Of a stretch of 64,000 nt of DNA, positions 43,739 to 54,472 are shown in pieces. The DNA comes from Bacillus sp. SJS (lineage in GTDB: Bacteria > Bacillota > Bacilli > Bacillales > Bacillaceae), in NCBI RefSeq assembly GCF_000732485.2, contig NZ_JAQV02000024.1, positions 1-64,000 on the forward strand, read 5' to 3'. Position 1 is the first letter of the stretch. Each line of letters begins with the position of its first letter. Made by a program: the position numbers and the translations under genes. The notes under the pieces were generated by a model that made no database searches, was not told where the DNA came from, and worked only from the letters and a program-made list of their open reading frames with translations.

Positions 43739-44545
43739 ATGAAACGAACCATTTGCTGCATACAATTCAATATTGCCTTTGGGGATCCTGAAGAAAATAA
43801 AAAGCGTGTGTCTCTTGCAATGGAAGAGGCAATGAGTAAGGAAGCGCCGGACTTTCTCATTCTTCCGGAATTGTGGAATACAGGCTACGACTTGACAAGA
43901 CTTGAAGTCATCGCAGATGAAGAAGGCATTGACTCTAAAGCTTTCCTTTCAGAGCTTGCAAAAAAACACAGCGTTAATTTGATAGCGGGGTCCATTGCAA
44001 AAAAATCCGGCCATGAAGTTACCAATACGATGCTTATCTTTGATCGTGAAGGAAATCTGATTCATGAATACAGCAAGCTGCATTTATTTAAGCTGATGGA
44101 TGAACATCATTATCTGAAAGGCGGGAGAGAAAGCGGGCTATTTACGTTAGACGGTATTAACTGTGCAGGGTTTATCTGCTATGACATCCGTTTTCCGGAA
44201 TGGATGCGCGAGCATGCCGCAAATGGTGCAGAGGTGCTCTTTGTTGCTGCAGAGTGGCCACTTCCGCGCCTTCACCACTGGAGATCCCTTCTTATAGCGA
44301 GAGCCATTGAAAATCAGGCATATGTTGTTGCCTGCAACCGCTCCGGTTCAGATCCTAATAATCAGTTTGCCGGTCATTCACTCGTCATTGATCCATGGGG
44401 TAATGTAATAGCTGAAGCTGGGGAGAGTGAAGAAATACTGAGTGCGGAATTGGATTTTAGTGAAATTGCTGGGATTCGAAAACAAATTTCGGTTTTTCAG
44501 GACCGGCGTCCGGAATTTTATCAATCATTTGTAAAAAGGGATTGA
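43739..44545 (+). CDS. mtnU: MtnU, carbon-nitrogen hydrolase (probable omega-amidase)
   Basis: 268 aa nitrilase-superfamily enzyme with the Glu-Lys-Cys triad: LPELWN (Glu), YSKLHLFK (Lys), GFICYDIRFPEW (Cys). It probably hydrolyses the alpha-ketoglutaramate left by glutamine-dependent transamination in methionine salvage, as inferred for MtnU homologues. Divergent from mtnE. Confidence 0.93.
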   Translation: MKRTICCIQFNIAFGDPEENKKRVSLAMEEAMSKEAPDFLILPELWNTGYDLTRLEVIADEEGIDSKAFLSELAKKHSVNLIAGSIAKKSGHEVTNTMLIFDREGNLIHEYSKLHLFKLMDEHHYLKGGRESGLFTLDGINCAGFICYDIRFPEWMREHAANGAEVLFVAAEWPLPRLHHWRSLLIARAIENQAYVVACNRSGSDPNNQFAGHSLVIDPWGNVIAEAGESEEILSAELDFSEIAGIRKQISVFQDRRPEFYQSFVKRD

Positions 44546-44621
44546 CAGTCCTGCTCTTAAGCTGGTAACATTTTCATCAAGTGATTACGAAACAATTAAA
44601 ACATTCAAAAAATTAAACATA

Positions 44622-44785
44622 CTCTTATCGAGAGTTGGGAGAGGGAATTGGCCCGTTGACCCCAACAGCAACCGACCGTAATACCATTGTGAAATGGGGC
44701 GCAGCAGCAAGCGCCGGGGCTTATCGCTCCGCAAGGCACGGTGCTAAATCCGTCAGAAAGCAAATGCTTTTTGGGAGATAAGAGG
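44622..44785 (+). promoter_or_regulatory. SAM-I riboswitch upstream of mtnKA, with an extended arm
   Basis: CTCTTATCGAGAG, GGGAGAGGGAATTGGCCC, CCCAACAGCAACC, GGTGCTAAATCC and GAGATAAGAG give the complete S-box core. Between CAACC and GGTGCTAA lies an unusually long arm (roughly 44670-44740, with GTGAAATGGGGCGCAGCAGCAAG and CGCCGGGGCTTATCGCTCCG), longer than in the mtnW copy. Confidence 0.95.
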
Positions 44786-44802
44786 TGCGAAGACTGCCTC
44801 TT

Positions 44803-44836
44803 CAAGCCTCTTTCTCAAAATGAAAGAGGCTTTTTC
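44803..44836 (+). terminator. Riboswitch terminator of mtnKA
   Basis: AGCCTCTTTC-TCAAAAT-GAAAGAGGCT followed by TTTTC, between the aptamer and mtnK. Confidence 0.88.
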
Positions 44837-44847
44837 ATGTTCAATAA

Positions 44848-46074
<1,227 letters not shown>

Positions 46075-46092
46075 CTAGGAGGATTTACGAAC

Positions 46093-47154
46093 ATGACAAA
46101 ACACTCTTTCACAATCCCCCGTTCTGTAGAATGGAAGGAAACTTATATTTCTTTGCTAGACCAGCAAAAGCTGCCTGGAATTACCGAATACATTGAATTA
46201 CATTCAATCCAGGAGGTCTGGCATGCTATCCAAACCTTGAAGGTCAGAGGGGCACCGGCAATCGGCATTGCAGCTGCATTCGGACTTGCGCTGTCCGCAT
46301 CACGTTACGAGGAATCAGATATTAATTCTTTCCTCGCTAAACTCCATGAGGAAAAAGACTATTTGGCTGGATCACGGCCAACAGCTGTTAATCTTGCCTG
46401 GGCACTCAACCGTTTAACCGCTTCCTGCAGCCAGGTGAAATCGGTGAATGAAGCTAAAACCAATCTGATCCATGAAGCCATCCAAATTCAGGTAGAGGAT
46501 GAGGAAACATGCAGGCAGATTGGACAGCATGCATTAAAGCTCTTTAATAAAAGTGACCGCATTATGACGATTTGCAACGCTGGTTCCATTGCTACAGCCC
46601 GTTACGGGACCGCTCTTGCGCCCTTTTATTTAGCGAAGGAACAGGATTTTCCGCTTCAGGTATATGCCTGCGAAACCCGGCCTGTCCTTCAGGGGGCAAG
46701 GCTGACGGCTTGGGAACTGATGCAGGCTGGAGTCGATGTCACACTCATTACCGACAACATGGCTGCCTTCACAATTCAGCAGAAGAACATTTCCGCCATC
46801 ATTACCGGGGCCGACCGAATCGCCCGTAATGGAGATACAGCCAATAAAATCGGCACATATAACCTGGCCATACTCGCTAAGGCCTTTGAAATCCCATTTT
46901 ACATCGCAGCCCCCCTCTCCACGTTTGACTTCAGCATCGATTCCGGTGCAGAAATACCGATTGAAGAGAGAGATTCAAGAGAAATCACGGAGATTGCAGG
47001 CACAAGAATTGCACCTGAAGGGATAGAGGTTTATAACCCTGCATTTGATGTTACCCCAGCCAATCTAATATCAGGCATTGTTACGGAAAAAGGCGTTCTT
47101 ACCGGGGATTTGAAGGCTGGAATCAAGGAGCTGTTTGCTGATAAAGTACATTGA
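46093..47154 (+). CDS. mtnA: MtnA, methylthioribose-1-phosphate isomerase
   Basis: 353 aa of the eIF2B-like isomerase family: [31 protein letters not shown] (catalytic Cys), [20 protein letters not shown] (catalytic Asp) and [10 protein letters not shown]. It converts methylthioribose-1-phosphate to methylthioribulose-1-phosphate. AGGAGG before the ATG; 18 bp after mtnK. Confidence 0.96.
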   Translation: MTKHSFTIPRSVEWKETYISLLDQQKLPGITEYIELHSIQEVWHAIQTLKVRGAPAIGIAAAFGLALSASRYEESDINSFLAKLHEEKDYLAGSRPTAVNLAWALNRLTASCSQVKSVNEAKTNLIHEAIQIQVEDEETCRQIGQHALKLFNKSDRIMTICNAGSIATARYGTALAPFYLAKEQDFPLQVYACETRPVLQGARLTAWELMQAGVDVTLITDNMAAFTIQQKNISAIITGADRIARNGDTANKIGTYNLAILAKAFEIPFYIAAPLSTFDFSIDSGAEIPIEERDSREITEIAGTRIAPEGIEVYNPAFDVTPANLISGIVTEKGVLTGDLKAGIKELFADKVH

Positions 47155-47155
47155 A

Positions 47156-47190
47156 TTAGAGAGCCTTCTTTGAAGGCTCTTTATTAGCTG
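47156..47190 (+). terminator. mtnKA terminator
   Basis: AGAGCCTTC-TTT-GAAGGCTCT followed by TTATT, just past mtnA. Confidence 0.85.
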
Positions 47191-47227
47191 CCGGCAAGGT
47201 GAGACAGGAATTTTTTTAACCTGTTAT

Positions 47228-47265
47228 ACCATGCCATGCCGGGCATTCCTCCCCGGCGTGGCACC
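47228..47265 (-). terminator. Terminator of the ArsR-DUF2087 gene
   Basis: GCCATGCCGGG and CCCGGCGTGGC form an imperfect GC-rich stem just downstream of the minus-strand stop at 47277. Confidence 0.55.
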
Positions 47266-47276
47266 AGCAGCTACCA

Positions 47277-47861
47277 TTAATTTCCCTCTATCCCGGCCCA
47301 CAATTCCTTCGGGTTTAATTCATAAATGCTGTTGTCACGGTACATGATCCCATTTACAATAAATTCTCTCCTAATGGTAGCAAAGTCTTCGTGATACAAT
47401 TTTATGGCTTCATTGATTTCCTTTTCTTTGTATTTTCTGCCTGGCTCGAAATCTTTTGCTATGTAGAAGAGCACCATAAGTTTGCGCTTTCGCTGAGAAG
47501 GTATGATTTTAAGTTTTCCTTCTTTCGTCAAATAGTTTTGAACGACTTTCATGTGTTCCCCTGTCAACTCCTTCATTCCATTCCCCTCTTTCGGCTGCAT
47601 AAGCTGAACGATATCGCTTGCATGCTTTTCAATAACTTTTTCCTGCAGAAAGTAATAGATGGTGTTCTTTTCACGTTTTTGATGAACTAGATTCATCTCT
47701 TTTAATTTGGTCAAATGGTGGGTGATGGTTGGAGGGGTGAGGCCTAATATCCCCGCCAGAGCCTGACCGTGCTTAGGACCATCGGATAGGATTGCAATGA
47801 TCCTCAGCCTGGTAGGGTCACCCATTGCTTTATGAAATTGGACTAAACGATTCAGCTGCAC
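47277..47861 (-). CDS. ArsR-family regulator with DUF2087 domain
   Basis: 194 aa: N-terminal ArsR winged helix (~8-75, FHKAMGDPTRLRIIAIL, GLTPPTITHHLTKLKEMNLV) and a C-terminal DUF2087 domain (~110-190, GRKYKEKEINEAIKLYHEDF, RREFIVNGIMYRD). No metal-binding Cys pair in the HTH. GTG at 47861 has GAGGAG eight bases upstream, better than the GTG two codons before it. A 12-bp palindrome lies upstream. Confidence 0.88.
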   Translation of the reverse strand: MQLNRLVQFHKAMGDPTRLRIIAILSDGPKHGQALAGILGLTPPTITHHLTKLKEMNLVHQKREKNTIYYFLQEKVIEKHASDIVQLMQPKEGNGMKELTGEHMKVVQNYLTKEGKLKIIPSQRKRKLMVLFYIAKDFEPGRKYKEKEINEAIKLYHEDFATIRREFIVNGIMYRDNSIYELNPKELWAGIEGN

Positions 47862-47886
47862 ATGCACATCTCCTCATTAGACATAT

Positions 47887-47898
47887 ATCTAATTAGAT
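47887..47898. promoter_or_regulatory. Candidate ArsR autoregulatory operator (ATCTAATTAGAT)
   Basis: A perfect 12-bp palindrome 26 bp upstream of the ArsR start. The 12-2-12-like spacing of classic ArsR sites is not complete, so assignment is tentative. Confidence 0.45.
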
Positions 47899-47925
47899 AA
47901 TAATCTTATCAGTTTGATTTGTCAA

Positions 47926-48036
47926 TTATTTCTGCAGCTTAACAATCGCATCCGTTTGCTCTTTGGAAAGCAGATTCATCTTATGAAAAAGAACCGCATA
48001 TGCTGCAACCTTTGCCGTTCTGCCAGGTTTAATCAT
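47926..48036 (-). CDS. 36-aa protein upstream of the ArsR gene
   Basis: AAGGAGGAGGAATC precedes the ATG, one of the strongest ribosome binding sites in the window. Product MIKPGRTAKVAAYAVLFHKM..., amphipathic and basic, ending VKLQK. It lies on the same strand as the ArsR gene, upstream of its putative operator. No family recognised. Confidence 0.6.
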   Translation of the reverse strand: MIKPGRTAKVAAYAVLFHKMNLLSKEQTDAIVKLQK

Positions 48037-48230
48037 GATTCCTCCTCCTTTTTCCCTAGGGCAACTTTTTTAGCTTTACTAAATAATATGTCGCTGTGTC
48101 ATATTTGTGACAAGCGGCATATTAAACCTTAAAATTAAAGTTTGCTGCATAGGCACGATTGAATGGAAATACCCAATTTTAGCTTGAAGGCCTCATCTGA
48201 CCCACTGCTCCTTATAAACATTTTCTAATC

Positions 48231-48271
48231 AAAAAACAAAAAAAACCGGATGTCCTATAACACCCGGTCTT
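48231..48271 (-). terminator. ogt terminator
   Basis: On the reverse strand ACCGGGTGT-loop-ACATCCGGT is followed by TTTTTTTTGTTTTTT. Confidence 0.85.
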
Positions 48272-48289
48272 ACATCTTATTGAAACAGA

Positions 48290-48766
48290 TTATCTAAACT
48301 CTACCTTTTCCAATCCCAGCAGAATCGCTTTCAGATCGGTTTTCGTTCCTGCATAACCCGTTAGCGATTTGTTTTTTCCGATTACTCTGTGACATGGCAC
48401 AAGAATTGGCAGTTTATTTGCTTTGTTCGCTTGACCCACAGCCCGGACAGCCTTTGGACTGCCGGCCTTTTGTGCTAGTTCTGCATAGCTGAGAGATTCC
48501 CCGAAAGGTATTTCTCTAAGCGCATCCCAAACCCTCATTTGAAATGGCGTTCCTTCTGTAGAAAAAGGAAGCTCAAAATGAGTCCGTATTCCGCTGAAAT
48601 ATTCCTGAAGCTGTTTTCTCGCTTCAATCAGGACAGGGTATTCTGCAGGTTCCCCATTGAAGGGAGAAAGCTCCGTTTCCGGAAGCAAAACCTGCGTAAT
48701 TGAAGTCCCGTCTGAAACAATCGTCAGCACACCAATCGGTGAGTCGTATTGAATGAAACCTTTCAT
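48290..48766 (-). CDS. ogt: Ogt, methylated-DNA-protein cysteine methyltransferase
   Basis: 158 aa. The acceptor Cys lies in ILVPCHRVIG; the HTH-like FQMRVWDALREIPFGESLSYAELAQKAG and KAVRAVGQANKANK bind DNA. It removes alkyl groups from O6-guanine in a suicide reaction. Three bases after kinE; the pair is adjacent in B. subtilis too. Confidence 0.94.
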   Translation of the reverse strand: MKGFIQYDSPIGVLTIVSDGTSITQVLLPETELSPFNGEPAEYPVLIEARKQLQEYFSGIRTHFELPFSTEGTPFQMRVWDALREIPFGESLSYAELAQKAGSPKAVRAVGQANKANKLPILVPCHRVIGKNKSLTGYAGTKTDLKAILLGLEKVEFR

Positions 48767-48769
48767 TTT

Positions 48770-50974
48770 TCACACCTCATTCGTCCCTGCGGGAAGGGTA
48801 ATGTAGAACGTCGTCCCTTTTCCTACCTGACTTTCCACTTTCACCTTCCCGCGATGTTCTTCTATTATTTTATAGCTTACCATAAGTCCGAGGCCAGTAC
48901 CCCGATCCTTCGTAGTATAGAAGGGTTCCCCCAGTCTTTTAAGCTTATCTTCAGGTATTCCATTTCCTTCATCCTTAATGGAAATACAAAGACTGTCCGG
49001 CCCCTTCATTTTAAGAATCGTTAGGACTTTGCCTCCGCCCGGCATCACTTCAATAGCATTTTTCAATATATTGATAAACACCTGTTTCATTTGATTTGGC
49101 TCACAATAGATGGAAGGAATTTCGCCATCAGTAATGAGCTCCATTTGAACATTTGAAAATATGGCCTGTGCGTTTAGAAGCTCCATTGTATCTTTCATAA
49201 TTTTCACGATGCTGTTTTGCTCAAAGTGGATGGCTTGTGGTTTTGCAAGAACAAGAAATTCCGTGATAATCGATTCAATCCGGTTCAATTCTGATTTAAT
49301 GACATTAAAATACATGCTGAAATCGTCTTTTACACTGCCTTCAAGAAGCTGGATAAAGCCTTTAAGGGCTGTCATCGGGTTGCGTATTTCATGAGCTATG
49401 CCCGCGGCAAGCTCTCCAACCACATTTAGTGTGTCTGACTTCCGCAGCCGTTCTTCAAGCTCCTTCCTTTCAGTTATATCTCTGAAAATGGCAAGATGCA
49501 TGTTTTCATTTAAATTCAGCTTTAAGGAAAAATCCAATATCCTTGTTTGACCGTGCTTAGATGTCAGGAGAATTTCTTCTGTACCTTCTTCTTCCTTTTG
49601 AAATTCCGCAAGAAAGTCGGAAGGCTGCTTGCTCTCATCCGGGAATAGCATAGCGTACAGGTTGCACTGTTCGATTTCTTCATGCGGCATTTCAAAAATT
49701 TTAGCTGATACAGGATTTGCAGCCATAATGTCGTAATTGCTGTCAAACAGGATAATTCCTTCCAGCGCTCCATTAAAAATTTTCCGGAATTTCTCTTCAC
49801 TCTGTCTTAATTCTTTTTCCATCCGATTCCGGTCACTTACATTTCGGAGAATGGTCAAATGCTGTCCTTCAAACACATTCGCCTTGGACGTGAATTCCAA
49901 ATGCTTGCATTGCCCATTAGGCATATAAAAATGAAGTTCCTGACGAATGGATCCCGTTGTCATATATTGCTTAAAGGCAGAAAGATAGCGGGGATCCGCT
50001 AAATCCAGGAAATCCGTTATCGAACTTTTAAGAAGTCCTTCCATTGGGAGCTCAAAAATACGTGTTGCCCACCGATTCGCTTTTAAGATCTGCCCTTTTT
50101 TATCCCAAATAATAATCGCATCCATGGCATTCTCAAATATTTCACGGAAGCGTACTTCGCTTTTATGAAGTTTGGCTTCCATGGATCTTTTTTCAGTAAT
50201 ATCCCGCATGATTGACATATAGTAACCATTAAGTACATTAGAGGTCGCTGTGAATTCAAAGATCTTACGGGTACCGCTCTTCAGTCTTACAGGCAAATCC
50301 CCTTTAGCTTTTCCAGCTTTAGAGAGGAGGGACCACGTTTCTTCAATTTTATCGCGGCTCTCTTTATCGATAAAATCTTTCAGTTTATAGAAAGAAAGCT
50401 GATTTTTTTGAAGTTCAAAGCTATGGCAAAATGAGGTATTGGCATCCACAAGCCTGCCATGGTGATCATATATAACAATCCCGTCCAACGCGCGATGAAA
50501 TAGATCCTGAAACATTTTTTCATTAATAGACCGTTCTCTCTCCAGCATTTTTTTTGATGAAACGTCACGCATGATGGACAAATCGTAATCTCCAATAGCT
50601 TTTCTTTTAGCGGAAAACTCAATAAATTTCAGCTGTCCATTCTTAAGCTTAATAATTATCTCCTCACTGAGTGAGCCTGTTTCAGATAGCTGCTCCCGCT
50701 GCCTTTTAATCTCCTCATTAGGAAACATGGCAAGATAATCATATAACGATTTTTCCAACAGCACTTCTTTCCTTTCATTAAACAGACTGCATGCTGCTTC
50801 ATTGACATCTATAAAATTCATATTTTGATCAAAAATAATAATAGCATCCAAAGCCTGGTCGAAAATAACCTGATGTTTGGCAAGCTCTGCCAGCAAATGC
50901 TGATTTTCCTTTTTAAGACGGTCCAGTTCGCTATTAAGCTGAGCAATTTGCGCCTCTTCTATTAGCTGACTCAT
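48770..50974 (-). CDS. kinE: KinE-like PAS sensor histidine kinase of the sporulation phosphorelay
   Basis: 734 aa, no transmembrane segment. A short N-terminal coiled coil is followed by four PAS modules, each recognisable by its opening (FDQALDAIIIFD, FHRALDGIVIYD, FENAMDAIIIWD, FNGALEGIILFD; roughly residues 40, 165, 280 and 400). Then come the HisKA box LAAGIAHEIRNPMTALKGFI with the phospho-accepting His, and an HATPase domain (NILKNAIEVMPGG, DEGNGIPEDKL, GTGLGLMVSYKIIEEH). It should feed Spo0F. Start at 50974 with GGGAG upstream. Location beside ykrP and ogt supports orthology. Confidence 0.9.
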   Translation of the reverse strand: MSQLIEEAQIAQLNSELDRLKKENQHLLAELAKHQVIFDQALDAIIIFDQNMNFIDVNEAACSLFNERKEVLLEKSLYDYLAMFPNEEIKRQREQLSETGSLSEEIIIKLKNGQLKFIEFSAKRKAIGDYDLSIMRDVSSKKMLERERSINEKMFQDLFHRALDGIVIYDHHGRLVDANTSFCHSFELQKNQLSFYKLKDFIDKESRDKIEETWSLLSKAGKAKGDLPVRLKSGTRKIFEFTATSNVLNGYYMSIMRDITEKRSMEAKLHKSEVRFREIFENAMDAIIIWDKKGQILKANRWATRIFELPMEGLLKSSITDFLDLADPRYLSAFKQYMTTGSIRQELHFYMPNGQCKHLEFTSKANVFEGQHLTILRNVSDRNRMEKELRQSEEKFRKIFNGALEGIILFDSNYDIMAANPVSAKIFEMPHEEIEQCNLYAMLFPDESKQPSDFLAEFQKEEEGTEEILLTSKHGQTRILDFSLKLNLNENMHLAIFRDITERKELEERLRKSDTLNVVGELAAGIAHEIRNPMTALKGFIQLLEGSVKDDFSMYFNVIKSELNRIESIITEFLVLAKPQAIHFEQNSIVKIMKDTMELLNAQAIFSNVQMELITDGEIPSIYCEPNQMKQVFINILKNAIEVMPGGGKVLTILKMKGPDSLCISIKDEGNGIPEDKLKRLGEPFYTTKDRGTGLGLMVSYKIIEEHRGKVKVESQVGKGTTFYITLPAGTNEV

Positions 50975-51288
50975 CCCCCGTACACTCCCTTTTTTCCCCA
51001 TATCATTTATCATTAATTTCTACATTTAATTCTATTGTCCTTCCATCCTTGCCGTATTAAGTCGTGATTTGAAAAAAAAACCGCCATTTACCGCAAATAT
51101 GGCTTGTTTGTTTCGTCTGATACATATTTCACAATTGTGTAACAAGATGATTAAATCCGTCTCACAATAGCTGCTAAAGGCAGGAAACACATTTTATTTT
51201 GTTTTACACTGGTCTGGCATGGGTAAAATGTATTTACAGATTTACAGGAATTGCCGATTTAAAAGCATGTTCAGGCAGGTGATGTGAG
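50975..51288. other. Divergent kinE-ykrP intergenic region
   Basis: About 310 bp, AT-rich, holding the promoters of both genes. GCCATTTACCGCAAATATGGC (near 51083) forms a weak dyad. I see no other gene; the region has no clear Spo0A box. Confidence 0.35.
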
Positions 51289-52296
51289 TTGAAAACAAGA
51301 GACAGCTACTTTGATAATGCGAAATTTTTATTGATTATTCTTGTCGTATTTGGCCATCTCATCCGTTCTTTTATAGACAATAATGATGTAATGCTTCACA
51401 TTTATAAATTTATCTACACGTTTCATATGCCCGCCTTTATTCTCGTTTCAGGCTATTTTGCCAAGGGATTCAGAAAAGAAGGCTATGTAGGGAAAATTGC
51501 CAAAAAGCTGATTGTTCCCTATTTGATTTTTCAGGGGATTTACTCTGTTTACTACTACCTGATTCAGAAGCAGGATAAAATCGAACTCAACCCTCTTGAT
51601 CCTCAGTGGTCGCTATGGTTTCTGCTCAGCCTGTTTTTCTGGAATCTGATGCTGTTCCTTTTCACAAAAACAAATTGGAAAAACGCACTTGCTCTATCAT
51701 TCTTGCTTGGGATAGGAATTGGGTATGTTGATTTTGCGAATAACTTTTTGAGTATCGGCCGTACATTTGTGTTTTTTCCGCTCTTCTTGATCGGGTATTA
51801 TATGAAAAGAGATCATTTTTACAAATTGACTTCTGTAAAGGGAAGAACCATTTCACTCCTTTTTCTTGCCTTTACATTCAGTATGTATTTCTTTTTGCAG
51901 TTTGATTTTGAATGGCTTTTCGGCTCCAAGCCCTATTCGGCATTTGGCCAGGAAATTGCAGCCAGCGCCCTCATCCGTACAAGTTTTTACGTGATGACAG
52001 TCGCTTCTACTCTAAGCTTTCTGGCTATCGTGCCCCAACGGGAGGCATTCTTCACGTCATGGGGCACGAGAACCTTTTACGTTTACCTCCTGCACGGTTT
52101 TATTATTAACGGGATTCGTAACAGTCCGGCAGTTGAATGGCTGGCTGATTACCAAAGCATCGCCATTTATGCAGCTGCAGCAATTGCTGTTACCTTCCTC
52201 CTGTCATCGAACTTCGTAAAAACCTGGACAGAGCCAATGATTGAGTTAAGGGCAACCAGTTTAAAAAGAAAATGGAAATCACTGCAGCAAACGTAG
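51289..52296 (+). CDS. ykrP: YkrP-like acyltransferase-3 family membrane protein
   Basis: 335 aa, about ten transmembrane helices. N-terminal RDSYFDNAKFLLIILVVFGHLI carries the conserved His of the acyltransferase_3 family, and FHMPAFILVSGYFAKGF follows. Such proteins O-acylate extracellular glycans. TTG start behind AGGTGATG. Orthologous in place to B. subtilis YkrP. Confidence 0.88.
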   Translation: MKTRDSYFDNAKFLLIILVVFGHLIRSFIDNNDVMLHIYKFIYTFHMPAFILVSGYFAKGFRKEGYVGKIAKKLIVPYLIFQGIYSVYYYLIQKQDKIELNPLDPQWSLWFLLSLFFWNLMLFLFTKTNWKNALALSFLLGIGIGYVDFANNFLSIGRTFVFFPLFLIGYYMKRDHFYKLTSVKGRTISLLFLAFTFSMYFFLQFDFEWLFGSKPYSAFGQEIAASALIRTSFYVMTVASTLSFLAIVPQREAFFTSWGTRTFYVYLLHGFIINGIRNSPAVEWLADYQSIAIYAAAAIAVTFLLSSNFVKTWTEPMIELRATSLKRKWKSLQQT

Positions 52297-52335
52297 TTTA
52301 AGGAGTATTTTAAAAAAGATTGCGAGGAGCAAAAA

Positions 52336-52383
52336 TATGACAACCCGGAAACGCTGGCACGAGCATTTCCGGGTTTTTGTATT
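52336..52383 (+). terminator. ykrP terminator
   Basis: AACCCGGAAA-loop-TTTCCGGGTT followed by TTTG. Confidence 0.8.
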
Positions 52384-52443
52384 CGATTAATGATTACTAA
52401 GGATTACGAATTGTAACATTGTTCATGATCCATAATTGGAAAG

Positions 52444-52565
52444 GCTGATTGGAAAGGAAGGCGCACGACTCCCGCTTAGAGCAGCGGGACAGGTGAGATT
52501 CCGCAGGCGAAAGATTGACCGCCTGCCCAAGGATAAGCGAGCGCCTGCTACCTGCAATCAACAGT
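52444..52565. repeat. Degenerate copy of a dispersed Bacillaceae palindromic repeat
   Basis: GGAAGGCGCACGACTCCCGC, GAGCAGCGGGACAGGTGAGA, CCGCAGGCGAAAGATTGACC, and AAGCGAGCGCCTGCTACCTG followed by AATCAACAG match, by memory, the conserved blocks of a ~120-bp repeat common between Bacillaceae genes, whose GC-rich segments fold into stems. This copy has decayed arms. Origin or function is not established. Confidence 0.75.
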
Positions 52566-52670
52566 CAAGTTTAACAGCTTTAATGAAAAATGTTTTCCCA
52601 GTGCTGTTATGTGTTAAAATAGGTAATGTTTTAATAAAACAACTATTCTTATTAAAAGTGGTGTAAAAAC

Positions 52671-54443
52671 ATGAACATTGTGCTCAGCACATTAAACGCA
52701 AAATACATTCATACAAGCCTGTCGATCCGTTATCTTAAAGCATACGCTCAGCCGGAATATGAGCCGGAGCTTGCCGAATATACGATTAAAGATCCGTCCA
52801 TTAATATCGTAAGCGACTTGTTCAAACGCAATCCTGATGTCATTGGATTCAGCTGCTATATTTGGAATATCGAAGAAACGATTAAGGTTATCAATATGCT
52901 GAAGAAAATTAAACCGGAGCTTGTCATTGTCCTAGGGGGACCCGAAGTTACTTATGATGTTCTGGACTGGATGGAAAGAATCCCTCAAGCTGACTATATT
53001 GTAATTGGCGAAGGGGAACAGACGTTTAAACAGCTGCTTCAGGCAATTGATCAAGGTCTTCCCATGAGAACGGTGAATGGAATTGCTTACCGTGAGGACG
53101 GTAAAGTCCGAATTCAGCCGCAGGCAAACAAGCTTGATTTAAAAGAGCTTCCCTCTCCATTCCGTTTTAAAGAGGATCTCTCAAGCCTTTCTAAACGGGT
53201 AACTTATGTAGAAACAAGCCGGGGATGTCCATTTAGCTGCCAATTCTGTCTTTCTTCTATTGAAGTCGGCGTCCGCTACTTCGATCGCGAGAAAGTGAAA
53301 GAGGATATCCGATTCCTGATGGAGCACGGCGCTAAAACCATTAAATTTGTTGACCGGACCTTTAACATTAGCCGAAGCTATGCAATGGAAATGTTTCAAT
53401 TTCTTATTGATGAGCATCGCCCTGGAACCGTCTTTCAATTTGAAATTACAGCGGATATCATGAGGCCGGAGGTTATCCAATTTTTAAACGATAACGCTCC
53501 AAAAGGGCTGTTCCGCTTTGAAATCGGTGTTCAGTCTACGAACGATGAGACAAATGATCTCGTCATGCGGAGACAGAACTTCAGCAAATTAACGAGGACA
53601 GTTATGATGGTAAAGGAAGGGCAAAAAATCGAACAGCATTTAGATCTTATTGCTGGCCTTCCCGAAGAGGACTACCATTCATTTAAAAAGACTTTCAATG
53701 ACGTATTTGAGATGCGTCCTGAGGAACTCCAGCTTGGATTCCTGAAAATGCTTCGCGGCACAGGGCTGCGTTTACGAGCCGCTCAGCACGATTATGTATA
53801 CATGGACCACTCGCCTTACGAAATCTTAAAAAACAACGTATTAACCTTCGATGATATATCAAGGATTAAGCAAGTCGAGGATGTTTTGGAGAAATATTGG
53901 AATGATCATCGTATGGACGAAACGGTTGAGTATCTTGTTCAGCACGTGTTTCCATCTCCGTTCGATTTCTTCCAGGATTTCGGAACGTTTTGGGATGAAC
54001 AGGGGTGGAGCAGGATTGGCCATCAGCTGGAGGATTTGTTCAAAAGGCTCCGTGATTTTATAGAAGCAGCCGCACCTGACCACCTTGAGGCAGCCACAGC
54101 ATTTATGACGTTTGATTATTTGAAAAATCAGCGCTATAAACCAAGAAAAGCATTGTGGGATGATGCAATGCTTGCTAAAGAAGAGCGCGATCTATTTTAC
54201 AGGCAGCTCATGGATCAGCCGGAGCTTCTCGGGGCAGCTTATCAGAAGAATCCGCTTTCTGAAAAAGATTTGTACAAACATACAATCGTCGAAAAGCTTC
54301 CATTTGACCTGGGAGAATATAAGATGAATGGCACCGTTGTAATGAATGCAGCAACATGGATTCTCGTCCATTACGATCCTTCAGAGAACCGTCCGCATAT
54401 CTTTACTGCAAACGAAAGCCCGGATCATATCCGGGCAGTCTGA
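52671..54443 (+). CDS. B12-binding radical SAM protein (DUF4080)
   Basis: 590 aa: B12-binding Rossmann domain (~1-140, DVIGFSCYIWNIEETI, VLGGPEVTYD), radical-SAM domain with CPFSCQFC (CxxxCxxC, ~residues 185-192), and a C-terminal DUF4080 extension (~380-540). The typical DxHxxG cobalamin motif is absent from the N-terminal domain, as in many of this clade. A methyl- or thiomethyl-transferase-like reaction is guessed; substrate unknown. ATG after GTGGTG. Confidence 0.9.
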   Translation: MNIVLSTLNAKYIHTSLSIRYLKAYAQPEYEPELAEYTIKDPSINIVSDLFKRNPDVIGFSCYIWNIEETIKVINMLKKIKPELVIVLGGPEVTYDVLDWMERIPQADYIVIGEGEQTFKQLLQAIDQGLPMRTVNGIAYREDGKVRIQPQANKLDLKELPSPFRFKEDLSSLSKRVTYVETSRGCPFSCQFCLSSIEVGVRYFDREKVKEDIRFLMEHGAKTIKFVDRTFNISRSYAMEMFQFLIDEHRPGTVFQFEITADIMRPEVIQFLNDNAPKGLFRFEIGVQSTNDETNDLVMRRQNFSKLTRTVMMVKEGQKIEQHLDLIAGLPEEDYHSFKKTFNDVFEMRPEELQLGFLKMLRGTGLRLRAAQHDYVYMDHSPYEILKNNVLTFDDISRIKQVEDVLEKYWNDHRMDETVEYLVQHVFPSPFDFFQDFGTFWDEQGWSRIGHQLEDLFKRLRDFIEAAAPDHLEAATAFMTFDYLKNQRYKPRKALWDDAMLAKEERDLFYRQLMDQPELLGAAYQKNPLSEKDLYKHTIVEKLPFDLGEYKMNGTVVMNAATWILVHYDPSENRPHIFTANESPDHIRAV

Positions 54444-54472
54444 AAGTGAGAGCACAAGCTCTCACTTTTTCT
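54443..54472 (+). terminator. Terminator of the radical-SAM gene
   Basis: AAGTGAGAGC-ACAA-GCTCTCACTT followed by TTTCTTTTT. It overlaps the last codons of the minus-strand small gene. Confidence 0.85.
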
